Assembly: GCA_023159155.1 (NCBI GenBank)
Contig: JAJNNX010000046.1
Coordinates: forward strand, 417,306 to 481,305
Reading direction: 5' to 3'
Origin: Ustulina deusta
Taxonomy: Eukaryota; Ascomycota; Sordariomycetes; Xylariales; Xylariaceae
Length of the DNA stretch: 64,000 bases
Shown: positions 47,500 to 61,220 of the stretch, one piece after another
Position numbering within the stretch: the stretch's first letter is position 1
Layout: each line of letters opens with the position of its first letter
The notes under the pieces: model-generated
Told to the model about the DNA's origin: nothing
The model's database searches: none
Seen by the model: the letters and a program-made list of their open reading frames with translations, nothing else
Translations under genes and position numbers: made by a program

Positions 47500-49823
47500 A
47501 TTTAGTTTTTTATTTACAAATATATAATAAAAAATATTATATAAAAAAACTTATTAGAATTTATATTATAAAAACTTTTAAATATAGCAAAACTTAAAAA
47601 AATATTAAAATTTATTACTACTTAAGCTATAAAAGCTTATATTAAAACTAGTAATAAAATAAGTTATTAATAAATATTTAAAAAAAAAAACCAAAAAAAA
47701 AATAACTAGCGCTAACTAAAGAAATAATAGTAATAATATTTAAACTAAATATTATATTTAAAAAAGCAAAAAAAAAAAAACTTAATACTAATTAGTTCTA
47801 GCAAAACTAGCTAAACTATAAAAATAATAATACTTTATAATAATAAAACTTTAGTTAAAAATGTTAAAATTTTAGAATGTTTTATAACTAGGATTAATTA
47901 TAGTAAATTAGATTATTATTACTAAGTTATAACAAATAAAATAATTAAAACAACTAAAAATAAAATAACTAATATAATATTAAGTTTAATAATTAATATA
48001 TTATTAGGTTTAATAACTAGAACAAAAAAACTAATAAAAATAATAAATATATTATTAATGTTTTAAGTAGTAAAAATTAAATATAAATAAATTATTTAAG
48101 ATATAGATCTTAATATTAATAATAAAACTAAAAACCTAACTATAAAAAAATATATATATATTGGTAAAAAAAAATTAATAATTAATAAAATAAATAGTTA
48201 CTAAATATATATTAATAAATCTAAATATAATATTAAAAACTTATATAAAGTATAACATTATATTTTATTTAAAAAAAATAATAAAAAACAATATTAAAAA
48301 TATTTATATAAAATAAGCTAAACTAAACAAAAAAAACATTAAATAAGTAAACTTTATATTAATAATACTAATTATACTAAAATTAATTAAATAAAAAATT
48401 AATATTTAAGTAAAATAAATTATTAAAATAAACTTGAAATTATTATTAAAAAAAAAAGATTATATATTTTTACATTTTTATTTAAAATAATATTAAAAGC
48501 TTTAAAATTAAAGTTTGCTTAAATATAAAATATTTTAATATATTAATAAATAAAAGGTTTATTAAGAATTTTATACTTATTAATAAAATAAAAGCATAAT
48601 TAATAATTACTTAAATTATAAATTTTAATATATATATTAAAAATATATATAAAAAAAAATAATATTTAGATATTTTATAATAATAATAAACATAATTAAT
48701 AATTTAAAATAAAAAATACTAATTAAAACAAAATTTATATTAAAATATAAAATCAAAATTAATTTTATAAACCAAACATATATTTTTAAATTAATATTAG
48801 GACTTAAACTATAAAATCAAACAAAAACTAAGCTATTTTTAATAGTACTAATTTAAAAAGTATTAATAATATATATAATAGTTATACCTACTATAATAAT
48901 AATATTTATCAATATAAGGTTTATTAACCTATTAATATTTATTAATAAAAAAGATAAAATAGCAAGGCTATACTACTTTAAAAAGAAACAAAGCATAGCT
49001 TAAAATATAACGCTAAATAAATATTTATTCAAGAAAATTATAGTTTATAACCTATATATCTAGCCGATTATAATATAAAAAAATAAAATTATTTAAGTTA
49101 TTAATTAAATAAATATAATAAACTATTAAAAAAACAATACGACCAAAAAAAACTAAACTAAAATAGTAGTATACCTAAATGATAAAAAAGCTTAAAAAAC
49201 ATATATATTTTTTATAAAAAAAATCAATTATATTAGTTATAAAAATAAACATACAATTTTATCAAATAATTAAATTAATAGTTAAAATAGTTATAATAAT
49301 AAATAATATATTATAAATTAAAAAACCTATAAACTGCTTAATAAATATAACATTTTTTATAATAAAAACATTATATTTATACTAAATAATTAAAAAATAT
49401 AAATAGATCTAATAAATAGATAATAAAATTAGCTTAAAAGTATTAAAATATATTTATTAAATATTAAAAATTATAAGTTCTTTAATACTAAATATAATAA
49501 AATATATATCTAAAAAAAATTTAGTTTAATTATTTAGAAAATAATTAATAATATTAAATAAAATTATAATATTAAATATAAACTTAATATTTAATTAAAA
49601 TAATATAATTAAAAATATAATTAACAAATTTTAATTTATATTATTTAATATATTAAGCTTTTTTTTAACTATTAATATATCTTAAATATTATAATAAAAT
49701 AATTATTATTAGCTCTTAAAACTTTAAAAAATAAACGTAGTATTAATAACATTTAAAAACTTATTAATATTTATATAAAGATTTATAACCTATAGACTTT
49801 TTAAACACTATATTTTTATATAA

Positions 49824-49988
49824 GTTTATATTAATGATATAACTATTTTTAGTAATAATTTTAATATTTATATAAACTATATAAAAATAATTATTATTAT
49901 TTTTAATAAAGCAAAAGTTCATGTTAACTTTTTAAAATCTTTTATTGTTTTTTTATTAGTATAACTACTAAAATATAATATTAATAGT
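49824..49988 (+). pseudogene. reverse transcriptase relic (Gypsy)
   Basis: The frame reads VYINDITIFSNNFNIYI, the decayed form of the YxDDIxxFS active-site block of Ty3/Gypsy reverse transcriptase. It continues with KAKVHVNFLKSFIVF and a stop where the family has the K-S-(F/Y)-I-G-(Y/F)-P-S-V motif. Of the two catalytic aspartates one reads Asn. The rest of the domain is not readable with confidence. Confidence 0.7.
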
Positions 49989-51690
49989 AAAAATATATAT
50001 TAAAATAGCTAGCTAGCTATACCGCAAAATAGCGTAGTTTAACTATAAAATTAAAATATTACAACAAAAAAAAACTAACTTATTTATTAAAAAGTTTAAA
50101 CTAGTAAAACAAAACTTTATTTTTAAAGTTACTTTTAGACTAATAAAAAAAAACAAAAAACTAAAAATCGTAATAAAAATATTTATATATATAATATCTT
50201 ATTTATTACTATAAACTAAAGAAGTTTTTTTTTAAAATAAATACTTATAAAAAAGTTTATAAATTAATAATTTTTTAACTAAAAAATAAATGAAATAATA
50301 TATTAATATTAAGCCGAAATATTATAATAATAAAAATTAAATTAATTATATTTTTATTTCAACTTACTAATAATATTAAAAAAATATCTAAATAAATAAA
50401 AAATTAATAGTAATAATTTAAACATATAAAAAATTATAAAAAATAATCTAATTAAATATATAACTAATAAATATATTAATAAACTATATATTAACTAAAA
50501 AGATAATAATATATATTTTATGATATTTTCTAAATTTAAATAAAACTAACTTAAAATTTACTATATATAAAAAATACTAAACGTAGCACTAAATATATTT
50601 TTTAAATTATTATAAAAACTAAAAAACTAAAAAAAATAAAACAAATAAAAAAAATTTATAACAAATCTTTTTATAATAACTTTAATAATTAATAATAAGT
50701 TTAAAAAAATTAACTTAAAATATAATAATAATACTAGATATAGTTAAATAAAAGATATCTTACTTTAAAAAAAACAAAAGAAAAACAAAAAAAATAATAA
50801 ACTAAACAGCTTTGTTACTAAACTAACCAGATACTAAAAAAGCATAGTAGTTTTTTTTTTGTTTAATAATAACTTTTTTTTTTATATTAACTATAATAAA
50901 AAATTTTTTTATATATTTTAAAAAATTATATCAAAAATATTTTTAAATTTATATATAATAAACATTACTATTTTAATATAAAACGTATGTTATATAACAT
51001 ATAAAATATTTTTCTTCATAAATATTAAAATATATATTAGTTTATAATTTATTATATAATATATAAAAAACCTTAAATTAATAAATAATTATTATTAAAC
51101 AAATTAATATTAATTAAAATATTAACTATTTTTTATTATATTATTATTATAAATTTTATTATAAATATACTACTAATAAAATCAAAATTCTTTTTGTAAA
51201 ATATAAAAAAATATAAATATTTTAATATATTAGTAATTATATTATATAAAACTAATAAAAAATATATACTAAAAGATTAAATAAAAATATTATTATAAAT
51301 ATTATACTTATATAATTAAAAATTATTAATAAAAACCTAAAGTTTACTAATAAAATTTAGAAAAGAATCTATAATATATTAGATATTAAGCTTTTTTTTA
51401 ATAGCTTATTATTTTTAAATAAATAAACTTTTTAAAAAAGAACTAAATTATTAAAATAACTATTAGATTTTATATAACTATTAATATAAATATTTTTTAA
51501 ACTAACTAATATTAGAATTTTAGCTATAATTTATTATAAATATTTTAAATTAACAAAGAAATATTAAAATTAGTAATAAAGCAATAAAAATATTTAAAAA
51601 GAATATGCTTAAAAGCTAAATATTTAATTAATATAGCTAATATAATTACTAAAAAAATATAATAATAAATATACTTTAATAATTTTTAAT

Positions 51691-51828
51691 AAAAATGATA
51701 TAGTTTATATTAAATTATATAAAAATTATTATTTATTTAATAAACTTAAACAAAAATAATTACTAATAAAAATAGGACTTTTTAAGATTATTAAAAAAAT
51801 AAAACTAGTAATATATAAACTTGATTTC
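51691..51828 (+). pseudogene. integrase C-terminal GPF/Y module relic (Gypsy)
   Basis: Forty-six codons with one TAA stop: NDIVYIKLYKNYYL then IGLFKIIKKIKLVIYKLDF. It matches the pattern GDxVYLxLHxGYxLP ... xGPFxIIxRxGxxAYxLDLP that closes Ty3/Gypsy integrases. It sits 1.7 kb downstream of the reverse transcriptase relic, the expected order. Confidence 0.72.
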
Positions 51829-53999
51829 TTTAGCAGTTAATATATTTATTTTATAGTTTTAATTATATAGCTTTATAAACCTAAACAAAAAAAAACCCTT
51901 TTTAATAAGGAAATCTTTTTATTAGGCCTAATTATTTGAAAGAAAATCTAATTTTTAAATAGCAAACCTTTAATTAAGTATACTATTAAATAAAAAAAAT
52001 AAAATAATAAATATAACTAAAACTATTAATACTTAATTTAATTAATAAATATAAAAGTAATAATATTATTAACTAAGCAAAAAAATATAAAAAGCGTAAT
52101 ACTGCTTATATAAAAAAAAACAACCTAATAAAATAATTAAACTAAAAAATAAAACAAAAAAAAAATATATAAAACAAAAAATATATTATATTTTTTATAA
52201 TTATTTTATTTTTTAAAAAACTATATCAAAAATAATAAATATATAACTATAAATATAACATATATTAGTAAGCTTAGCTACTATAATAATAATAAAAGAA
52301 CTGCTATAAAAATAATATATTAATAGCTAAAAAAAAAAGATATATAACTATAGCTACTTATTATAAAACAAATAGTAGTACTTTTTATATATATCTAGGG
52401 GCACTTTTATAAATAATAAAACATACCTATTATTAAATATACTTACTATAAACTAATATAGCTATAATAAAAAAACAAAATATAAAGCTATCTATTAGTC
52501 TGTTTATATAAATAAGCCTTGCTTTTTATTTTTTATAAAATTCAAAAAGAAAATTTGTTATACTTAGTATTAGATCTATAAAAGTACTAATTATTATAGC
52601 AACTATATTAAACTTAATAAATTAACTATTAATCTAAAATTAGCCCTAGTATAATAATAATACTAATTTTTATTTAATAGCTATAATAAAAAAAACGTTA
52701 CATTTAATAAAACAATATAAATATTATAACTACTAATAAATATAATATTTCTACGAACTAAAAATTTGATAGTTTTACTAACTAAAATACTACTATAAAC
52801 TATAATAATAATAATAATAAATAAATTATATTTATTATAATATATAATAATATTAAAAATAATAAAAATGCTCAAAAAACTACTAAACTTATTAATTTAG
52901 TATAAATAACTAGAAATAAAATTTGAGATTTTTATATTATACTATAAAAAAACAAAAGATTACTGCAGTTAAAAAAACTATTAAACATAATACTACTTTT
53001 ATTAAAAATAACACTTAAAAAAAACTATACTAAAAAAAATCTATTAGAATAATAAAAATAATAATATTATTTTTAATTATTTGTTTAATTTTAATAAAAG
53101 CAAGTTTTATATAGTACTATATAGCTATAAAAAATAAGCATTATATAATAGTAATAATTTAAAAAGCAATATTTATAACAAAAAAAAAAACTAAAAGTAA
53201 TAATTAATAAAACATTTATAATAAGTTTAATAGTAGCCCGGCTATTTTTAAAAAACTATGTAATAAAACAAATAATTTTAATAAAGATATTATTTATTTT
53301 AATAATAAAATAAAAAAATTTAACTTTGTTTATAATTTAGTTATTAAAAAGCTTACTAAACTATTTAGCAAAAATAACAAAAGATTTTTTATAGCTAATA
53401 GTTTTATATAAAGTTTTAAAATTAAATATATAAATATAATAAAAACTAAAAATTTAAAAAAATATATAAATTTTTGTTTTTAAATAATAGCTTTAATTTA
53501 ATAATTATAAAAAAAACTATAAATAATTTTAATAAATTTATTATTTAGCTTTATATATATTTAAAAAAAATATATTAATAATTTTAAAAAAAAAATTTAT
53601 AAAAAAATTAATTTAAACGTTATATAAAATAAGCTTAATAATCTAAAAACTTAGCTTAATAGTTATAAAATTAAATTTAAGTAATAAAACAAAACTATTA
53701 TTAAACTAACTATTTAAATTAATAAGTTTAATTTTAATAATAATAAAATAACTAAAAAAGTTATATATATTACTAAAACATATAAAAAAAAAACTTAATA
53801 ACTATAAAAGTATTTTTAATAAAATAAAACAAAACTTTTTTAAATTAAATAAAATTATAAAAATAATAAAAAAATATAAAAACTAAAAAAATTATAAAAA
53901 TAAATGTTATATATTATATAATAAAAAAAGTTAAATATATTAAGAAATAAAAAATATTTATAACTTAGAATAAATAGCTTTATTTAAAAAAATATTTAA

Positions 54000-54159
54000 T
54001 AAATATAATTATATATATATTAGCTATAGCTATAAATATATTCATTATATTTATAAATAAATAGATATTTTTATAATTTTATACTTAAAAAAACAAAAAT
54101 ATTTATTTATATTTTATATAATAATTATTATCTTTAATAAATAACTTATTCGCTATATA
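54000..54159 (+). repeat. 3' LTR of the Gypsy relic
   Basis: Matches 45955-46105 in direct orientation and, in inverted orientation, the low end of 30000-30340. Confidence 0.6.
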
Positions 54160-54238
54160 TTTACTAAAAAATTATATATAAAAATATAAAAGAAAAAGTA
54201 TAAAATAAACTTATATATAAAGCAAGCTTATATTATAA
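54160..54238. mobile_element. right end of the interrupted MITE-like element
   Basis: TTTACTAA, then TTATATATAAAAATATA, ending in ATATAAAGCAAGCTTATATT. It matches the right terminal repeat of the intact copy (54917-54995) and is the inverted counterpart of 45554-45635. Confidence 0.55.
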
Positions 54239-54584
54239 TAAATATTATAAGATTCATAATTTATTTTTATTATTTAATTTAATTATAATAAAAAATCTTT
54301 TATATTAAAATTGTTTATTTTTTATTATATAATATTAATTTAAACTATAATTAATTTTTTTTAAAAAAAGTTTATAATTTAAAAAAGTATTTTTATATAT
54401 TAGTTAATATATACTTTTTATTTTTGAATTATTTATATTAAAATCTTTTATTAAAAAGTTTAAAAAATAAAGTTTAATTTTAATTAAAATTAATTACTGT
54501 TTAGCTTTAAAAATAATACTAAAATTTTTTAAAACTTTAACTAAAAAAATTTTTAAAAGTTAATAACTAGTATTATTATATTAT

Positions 54585-54995
54585 CTATAATATAAGCTTG
54601 CTTTATACACAGGCTTGTTATATATTTTTTTATATATATTTTTATATATAATTTCTTAATAAAGCTATTTAAGCTATTTGATTCTAACTTTTTTAGTTGA
54701 TTAAATATAATAAAATAAATTATAAATCTAAAAGTAATTCTTTTAATTTTATAGCTATTTTATTTATAGTGTTATAGCAAAGTATATTAAAATAATTTTT
54801 ATAAATCCTTAAAACTTAAATATTTTTAAATTTATAGTTTAATTTTAAATCTAACTATATAATTTTCTTTATTATAGCTTTTAAATTAAATAAGTTATAA
54901 AAAATAAACTAAGTATTTTACTAAGAAATTTATATATAAAAATATATAAAAAAAATATAAAACAAGTTTATATATAAAGCAAGCTTATATTATAA
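54585..54995. mobile_element. MITE-like element with ~80-bp terminal inverted repeats
   Basis: The left end (TATAATATAAGCTTGCTTTA..., through ATATATAATTTCTTAATAAAG) is the reverse complement, with mismatches, of the right end (..CTAAGAAATTTATATATAAA.., AAAGCAAGCTTATATTATA). About 410 bp in total with no coding capacity: the structure of a non-autonomous inverted-repeat transposon. Confidence 0.65.
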
Positions 54996-55196
54996 GTTAA
55001 AAAATAAATTAATATTTATTATTTTGTTTAAAACTATATATTATAAAAATATTTATATTAAAATAGTAACTAAAAAAGCTTGCTATATATATATATATTA
55101 ATATTTATTTCTATTTATTTATTTTTATTTATTTTTATAGTTTAACTTTAATAACTTATTATTATATGTTAGCAGTTATATATTTTCTACCTTTGA

Positions 55197-55219
55197 ATAT
55201 AAGTGCAACGCACTTATAT
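55197..55219. repeat. perfect 10-bp hairpin
   Basis: ATATAAGTGC and GCACTTATAT flank AAC. The arms contain intact CpG-adjacent bases rare in this tract. Confidence 0.75.
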
Positions 55220-55270
55220 TTTAGCTTTTTAATAAAATTTCTAGTTACTTTTTTATTTATATAATTGTTT

Positions 55271-55315
55271 CTGTGCGGCTCCCCGCCCTTGCTTCCGCTC
55301 CACGGCCCTCCTCTT
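55271..55315. other. 45-bp GC-rich remnant
   Basis: A short cytosine-rich block (CTGTGCGGCTCCCCGCCC at its left) inside AT-rich DNA; no frame or motif. It may be a fragment of an element that escaped decay. Confidence 0.5.
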
Positions 55316-55850
55316 ACTATATTTTTGAGTTATATGATCTTAAAAACTCTTTTATTTTTTTTTTTGTATAATTATGTTAAAGTTTCTTTAAGAGCGCAAA
55401 CAGTTCGGGATATTCTTATAAATAAGTAATAGATATTCCTATAATAGCTAGGATTTTAAGCTCTTTTTTTTCTATAACTTTTTTTATTAAAAACTAGACT
55501 AGTAGTTAGTTAATAATTATTTTTTACTTATTAACTAAACTACTTATATATCTGCAAATATAGTTAATAATACTAAATATAATGCTATTTATTTTGGGTT
55601 TTTAAGTACTATAGAAGTTTATGACTTTATTTAACTATAAAACAAGTAGGCCTAAGTTATTAATTTCTTCTAATTTAAAAATCTATAGATCTACTAATAG
55701 TATTTTAATACTATTAATAAGTTTTTTTAGTATATCTTATATTTTATTATTTTTTATTTTATTTATTAGTTAATATTTTATTTAGTAGCTAAAGCATATA
55801 AGCTTTATTAGCAAACATAAAAAGAGTTCTTTAATATAATCTATAAAAAT

Positions 55851-56700
55851 ATGCAGGATCTAGACTCTGCTAATACTATCCCGGATACTAACAAAAATCC
55901 TAGCTTTAAAAAGCTTTTTAAATTTATTATTACTATTAATACTCTGCAATATAACAATATATATAATTATATTGATAATCCAAACAAATTAAATAAAAAT
56001 ATATTGCTTAAAGGCCTAAAAAAACTAATATTTTAACTTAAGATTATATACTTTATAAAGCTAGTTATTATAGCAGTTAAGCAAATTATAGTATATAATC
56101 TTTTGTAGTTTATAAAAAATAATATAATAAGAGATTTCTTTTGCTACTAGGGTTACTTTTTAGTTTTTTAGGCTTGTGTTTTAATTAGCTTTTATAAGTT
56201 TTATTGTTAAAGGGCTTAGGGCTTATATAAGTTTGATAAATATATTTAAAATACCTGGAATTTTCTGGTTCTTTGCTATAGTTATTCTTTTTTTGCTGCT
56301 TAGTTTTTTATGTTTAGCTTGCTTTTGTTTTTATAATTACTAGTATTGTTTTAATTTATTTTTTTTATATTTAAGGATATATAACCTTTTAAAATAACCT
56401 TTAGCTAGCTAATATATAATAAGATAATAGTATTAAAAATAAATTATTTTTTTAGTATTAAAACTAAAAACTATGTTAAGGATTTCTTTTAATATTAAAA
56501 ATTTAATATGGGCTAATAGTTTTGATAACAAAAGATATATTTTTAGGTTGTTAAATAAGCGTGTGTAGCTATTTTATAACAACCTAATAAATATATTTTA
56601 TTGCTAAATAATATTTTTTTTAATTATTTTAAAGTTTTTATTAAAACATTAGAAAATAAAAATTTTATTATAAGTTATAAGTACTACTTGTTTAAAATTA
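55851..56700 (+). pseudogene. RIP-decayed long reading frame, unknown; possible telomere-linked helicase N-terminus
   Basis: Begins with an open 61-codon stretch (MQDLDSANTIPDTNKNP) and continues in the same frame for over 200 codons with stops that are nearly all TAA/TAG. Readable pieces include FCY*GYFLVF*ACVLISFYK, NTWNFLVLCYSYSFFAA and KTKNYVKDFF. The order CxxxGY, then a Tyr/Cys-rich segment, then W...V.C.SFF, recalls the zinc-finger-like N-terminal region (DUF3505) of fungal telomere-linked RecQ-type helicases. That would suit the position near the telomere, but no helicase motif was found further on. Confidence 0.35.
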
Positions 56701-59700
56701 TATAATTATTATAGTTTTTTTTATATTATTTAATTTAAAAATACTTTAAGTGCTTTTAAGTAAGCTAGTTAAAATATATTTACTAATATTTTTTTAAAAA
56801 TAGTTTTTTTTTAATATTAATATATTTAATCCTAACCTAAATAATATTAACTTTGTGATAACTTGGGATAATGCTATAACTAGCCTTTTTAGCAAGGCCT
56901 ATTATAATATTGCATTTTTTTGCTATAATATAGAAGAATTTTTGGGTAAAATGGTTGTTGTTTGGCAGACTACTATATAAGAATTCTTAGGTTGTACTTA
57001 TAAAGCCCTGCTACTAATTACCTAAAGCGGCTTAGTTTATATTATAGATTTTAAAATTATAAATAATATCTTACTTTTATGTAAGCTTTATTTATGGCTT
57101 TATATTATATTTAATAGAAATCTATTATAAATAAGATAAATAGTTATAAATATTATAATAGCGAGACTACGTATTAAACTTGCTAAAACTTTTATATAGT
57201 ATAATATTCTTTTTTATAGTTAAATTACTAAAACTAATACACGTTTAATACTTTATTTAATAAAATTAAATAATATTATAAATATATATTGTATAATTTG
57301 GGCTATATATTTAAATAGTCTTTTTCCTATTTTTCTAGGCAAACTAATAGTACTATTTTATGGTCTAAAAAAAAACGCTGATTTTATCGAATTGTTTAAA
57401 TTATTTTTTTAATTATTCTAACCGGTCCAAAATAAAATAGAAGTAAGTTTATAGCTTTTATAACATTATTTAGATTATATAATTTAAAAATAATTTATTT
57501 TTTTATTTTATTTTTAAAATTATAAATAATTAATAGTTATTTATATAAACTAGCAATTAAATATTTATTGCTTTTTATTATATTTTTTATTATTTTAGGT
57601 TTATTATATATAAATAGAAGCTAGGCAATTTATTATATAAACAAAAAGTTTAACTTAATATTAATATTTTGTATAGTAGTAATATTAGTTTTTAGGCGCT
57701 AAATAATATAAAGGTTTTTAGTTTTTGCTTAGGGGTCTTTTTTAAATAGGGCATAATAATTATTAATAACTTGCTTTCGGTAGAAAAAAATATATAGGAT
57801 ATAGATTAGTATTGTATGCTTTGTGCTATTTAATATAATGGATTTTTTATTTTAGCCCCAAGCTTACTTGCTAATAATCCTAAAATTATGCTTAAATATT
57901 TTTTTTTTGCTTTTAGTATATAAAATATACCAGAATTAACTCTTTTGTAAATTTTTAATATATACCTTACTAATTTTATCTATAGCTGCAGTGCTAGCAA
58001 TTAGATTGCTAGCAACTATATTAATATAATTTCTGCTGTATAGGCGCAAGTTATAACTAAACGCATAAAAAATATAATAATAAGCTTAAACCTAGGTATA
58101 AAAGACTACTTGCTAAGCTTTAATTAAAATTTAGATCTTAGTAGCACATTCTTTCTACTAAAACTAATAGTTTATAACTTTTCTTTTGACTATTTTTAAT
58201 AAGCTATATATAATTAAGCTTTAAGGACTAAATACTTATATTAAATAGTACCTAATTTTTTAAGCTGCGTAGCTTTTAATATAAACTTTATTAAATTTAC
58301 TAATATTTATTTTTATATAGTTAGATTATTCTAGCTATATTTTGGCCTAAAAGCAATATAATATAGGTTAAAAAAGCCTGCTACAAAATATAGTAAACCT
58401 TTTATATTAGTTTAAATAGCTATAGTATAAAAGCAAATTTCTGCTGTACAAAATAGTAGTTTATATTTTATGTTTTAAGTATATATTTTATTATTATCTT
58501 TTATCTTTTTTTGTATTAAAATTAGCTAGATTTATTAGTTATATTCTGACTTGCTAGTATTAATTCTTATGTTTTAAACAATATATAATATATTTATTTA
58601 ATCTATTATTTAATTATAGGTTCTAATGCTTGTTTTTAATAAGTATATAGTTATTTTATAAGTTTAATTTTTTAAATTATTTAATTTTATTTAATACTAA
58701 TTTTAAAACTATATAATTTTAAACTAATTATTTAAGCTACTTAGTATAGTTTTACTAATTATATTTTAGCGCTATTATAAATATATTACGATTAGCTAGA
58801 TTTAAAGCTTATGCTTTATATTTTTAATAAGCTAAAGCTAAGCAATAATATTTAGCTAAAGATTTTATAAACCTGGCTTTTAATATTAACGTTTTAGTAA
58901 TTATTATTACTAGTATAATTGATTTAAAGCTGAGCTACTATTGTAGGTTTAGTTATATTGTTTAGCCTTTTATTTTGGCTATAAAGTTGTAACGTATGCT
59001 AAATATTTTTTTCTTATTTAGCAGTACTAATAGTAATAAATTATACTAAATTCTACTAATTGTTTAAAAAACTATCTATAACGCCTACTAACATATGCTA
59101 TAGTTAAGCTTAGTGCTTAGTATTATTTGTAAAAACTCTATAGTTGCTAAAATTAGTAGTTTTTTTGCTTATATAGTTATATTTAAAATCATTAAACATA
59201 CTTTTAATATAAACAAGCATATATAATAGCTATAGGTTATTTGGGGCACTCATATCCTTAGAAAAGTTTATTACCTTTTTGCTAATTTTTTTTATATTAT
59301 AGGACTAAAGTCCTACTAGAATTCCGTTTAATTTTATAAAAAAGATCTAATATTTTTTGTTTAGACTAACTAGTTAAATATAGAATTACCTCCCTTAGTT
59401 TTTCTTTTATTTAAAACTTTTATATTAATACTATATAATATTTTAATTATATATTATGTTTATTAAAATAGTAGTATAATGCTAAAAAAAGTTAAAATAG
59501 ATTAGCTTAAATAAGTAATACTATAAAAAAGTATTAGCTATATATAGTTATTCTATAATTTTTAGAAAGCTTTAAAGCAAACTTTTTATATTTTTTTTAG
59601 TACAAAAAATAAAAAAACAAAAAATAAAAAAGCAAAAACTTTATAATACCTATTTATTATACTAGAAATAGTAGTAAGTTAAATAATATAAATTAATAAA

Positions 59701-61220
59701 CTAATTATATTATACTTTTAATATATATATAATTATAATTTAATATATTTTAGCAAATCTAATATTTAAAATAGCTTAAATTAGTTAACTAATAAATTAT
59801 TTTATGTATTATAAGTACTATAGCGGACTATTTTACTAGTACATACTATAGACTACTATATTTTGCTATATTTTTAGGCCAATCTTTTTTTTTGTGTTTT
59901 TTTTGCTAATACCTGCTTTTAGTGCTTTTTTTACTGCTATTTTTATAATAAGGCCAAAACTAGTAGTAGCAAAACTAGAAAGTAAGATTTTTTACTTTTT
60001 GATTTTATTTTTTATTTTTTATACCTTTTTAATATTTTGTTTAAGTTTTATAGCATTAATATTTAGTACAATTTTTTTATATATATTAACTAATTTTATT
60101 TAAATTATATAATATTAATTCCTTTTTTAGAAATTTTTTATTTTTTTTTATTTAAGCATACTATAATTTTAGCTTTTGTTTTTTTATTAATAAAGCTTTA
60201 TAAACTTAAAGAACTTTTTATAGCTATTGCAAGTATAGCTTGCTATTTATTTTATAATTTTTTTTTTTTTTCTTTTTATTGTTATATTTACTAAACTAAT
60301 CTAAATTTTTTTTTTTAAACAAAAAACTTCCTAATAATAAATCTAACCCTAGCAATAAAAAAAGCAATCTTGCATGTTCTTTAAGCGGTATATATTAATT
60401 TAACTAATATTATATTATTTATTATCGATTTAATACCTAAAACTTTAGCTTTATTTTTATAAATATTAACTTTATTTTTTATTTCTAGTTTTATTTTTAC
60501 TCCGATGCTATTTAAAAATGTAGCTTTAAGTAATACTTTTATTTTTAGTTGCTAAAATAAAAAAAGACCTAATAGTAGTAGTTCTATAACTGGTTAAAAG
60601 CGTTTGTTTAAATTTAATACTTTAGCTACTAAAAAATAAAAACTTAATAGTTAAAGTTTGAAATTATATAGTTCTAATCCTTTAAACTTATATAGCTAAA
60701 CAATAAATTTTTTTAGCTAATTCTTAATACTAAAACTACTTAATTAAATAATTTTAAACTTTATACTAAGCTTTTTTTTTTTTTTAAATCTGGTCCTTTT
60801 AAGCACTAAAAAGCACTATTAAAAAAGGCTAACAGTATTGATTATAATAATTCTAATTCTCTAGTTCCCTAGGCTAACCTATTAATTTTAAAACTTATAA
60901 AGCTTTTTTAATTTTTAAAGTTTTTTAAACCTTAAAACAATAATAGTAGTATTAATTTTGTTATTATTACTAGTAATAAGTTCTATAACTTTAAAATATA
61001 AGCTTAATTTAAAACAGATTTAAAGCAAGCATTTGATATTATATTTTAGTTATGCTATACTTCTTACTATATTTTTTTTGTAAACCTAGTTAGTAATTAT
61101 AGCTGCTTTAGCTAATTATATTTTGCATTTTTTATTATTAGTAGTACTAAGTATTTTATTATTAAGTATTATATTAGTGCTATAAAAATAATTATTATAA
61201 AAAATAATTAATAAGGTATT
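56700..61220. other. AT-rich sequence without resolved elements
   Basis: Plus strand T-rich. Several short protein-like pieces interrupted by TAA/TAG suggest further decayed coding sequence on the plus strand, but I could not assign them. One 69-codon frame at 59894-60103 is nearly all hydrophobic residues from T-rich DNA and is not credible. Confidence 0.4.

Larger units (their letters stand above)
45955..54159 (+). mobile_element. RIP-decayed Ty3/Gypsy LTR retrotransposon, about 8.2 kb
   Basis: Direct repeats of about 150-160 bp (45955-46105 and 54000-54159) with the shared core ATATTAGCTATAGCTATAAA bound an A-rich interior. The octamer TTTACTAA lies at both outer edges (45948-45955 and 54160-54167), consistent with a target-site duplication. 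On the plus strand, remnants of reverse transcriptase (about 49.82-49.99 kb) and of the integrase GPF/Y module (about 51.69-51.83 kb) lie in the pol order expected of Ty3/Gypsy. Everything is broken by TAA/TAG stops; the element cannot be active. Confidence 0.72.

Noticed and set aside
52681..52875. 64-codon minus-strand frame rich in Ile
   Set aside because: Low-complexity translation of AT-rich DNA inside the Gypsy relic. The same reasoning applies to frames at 44749-44943, 59894-60103 and 61294-61482.
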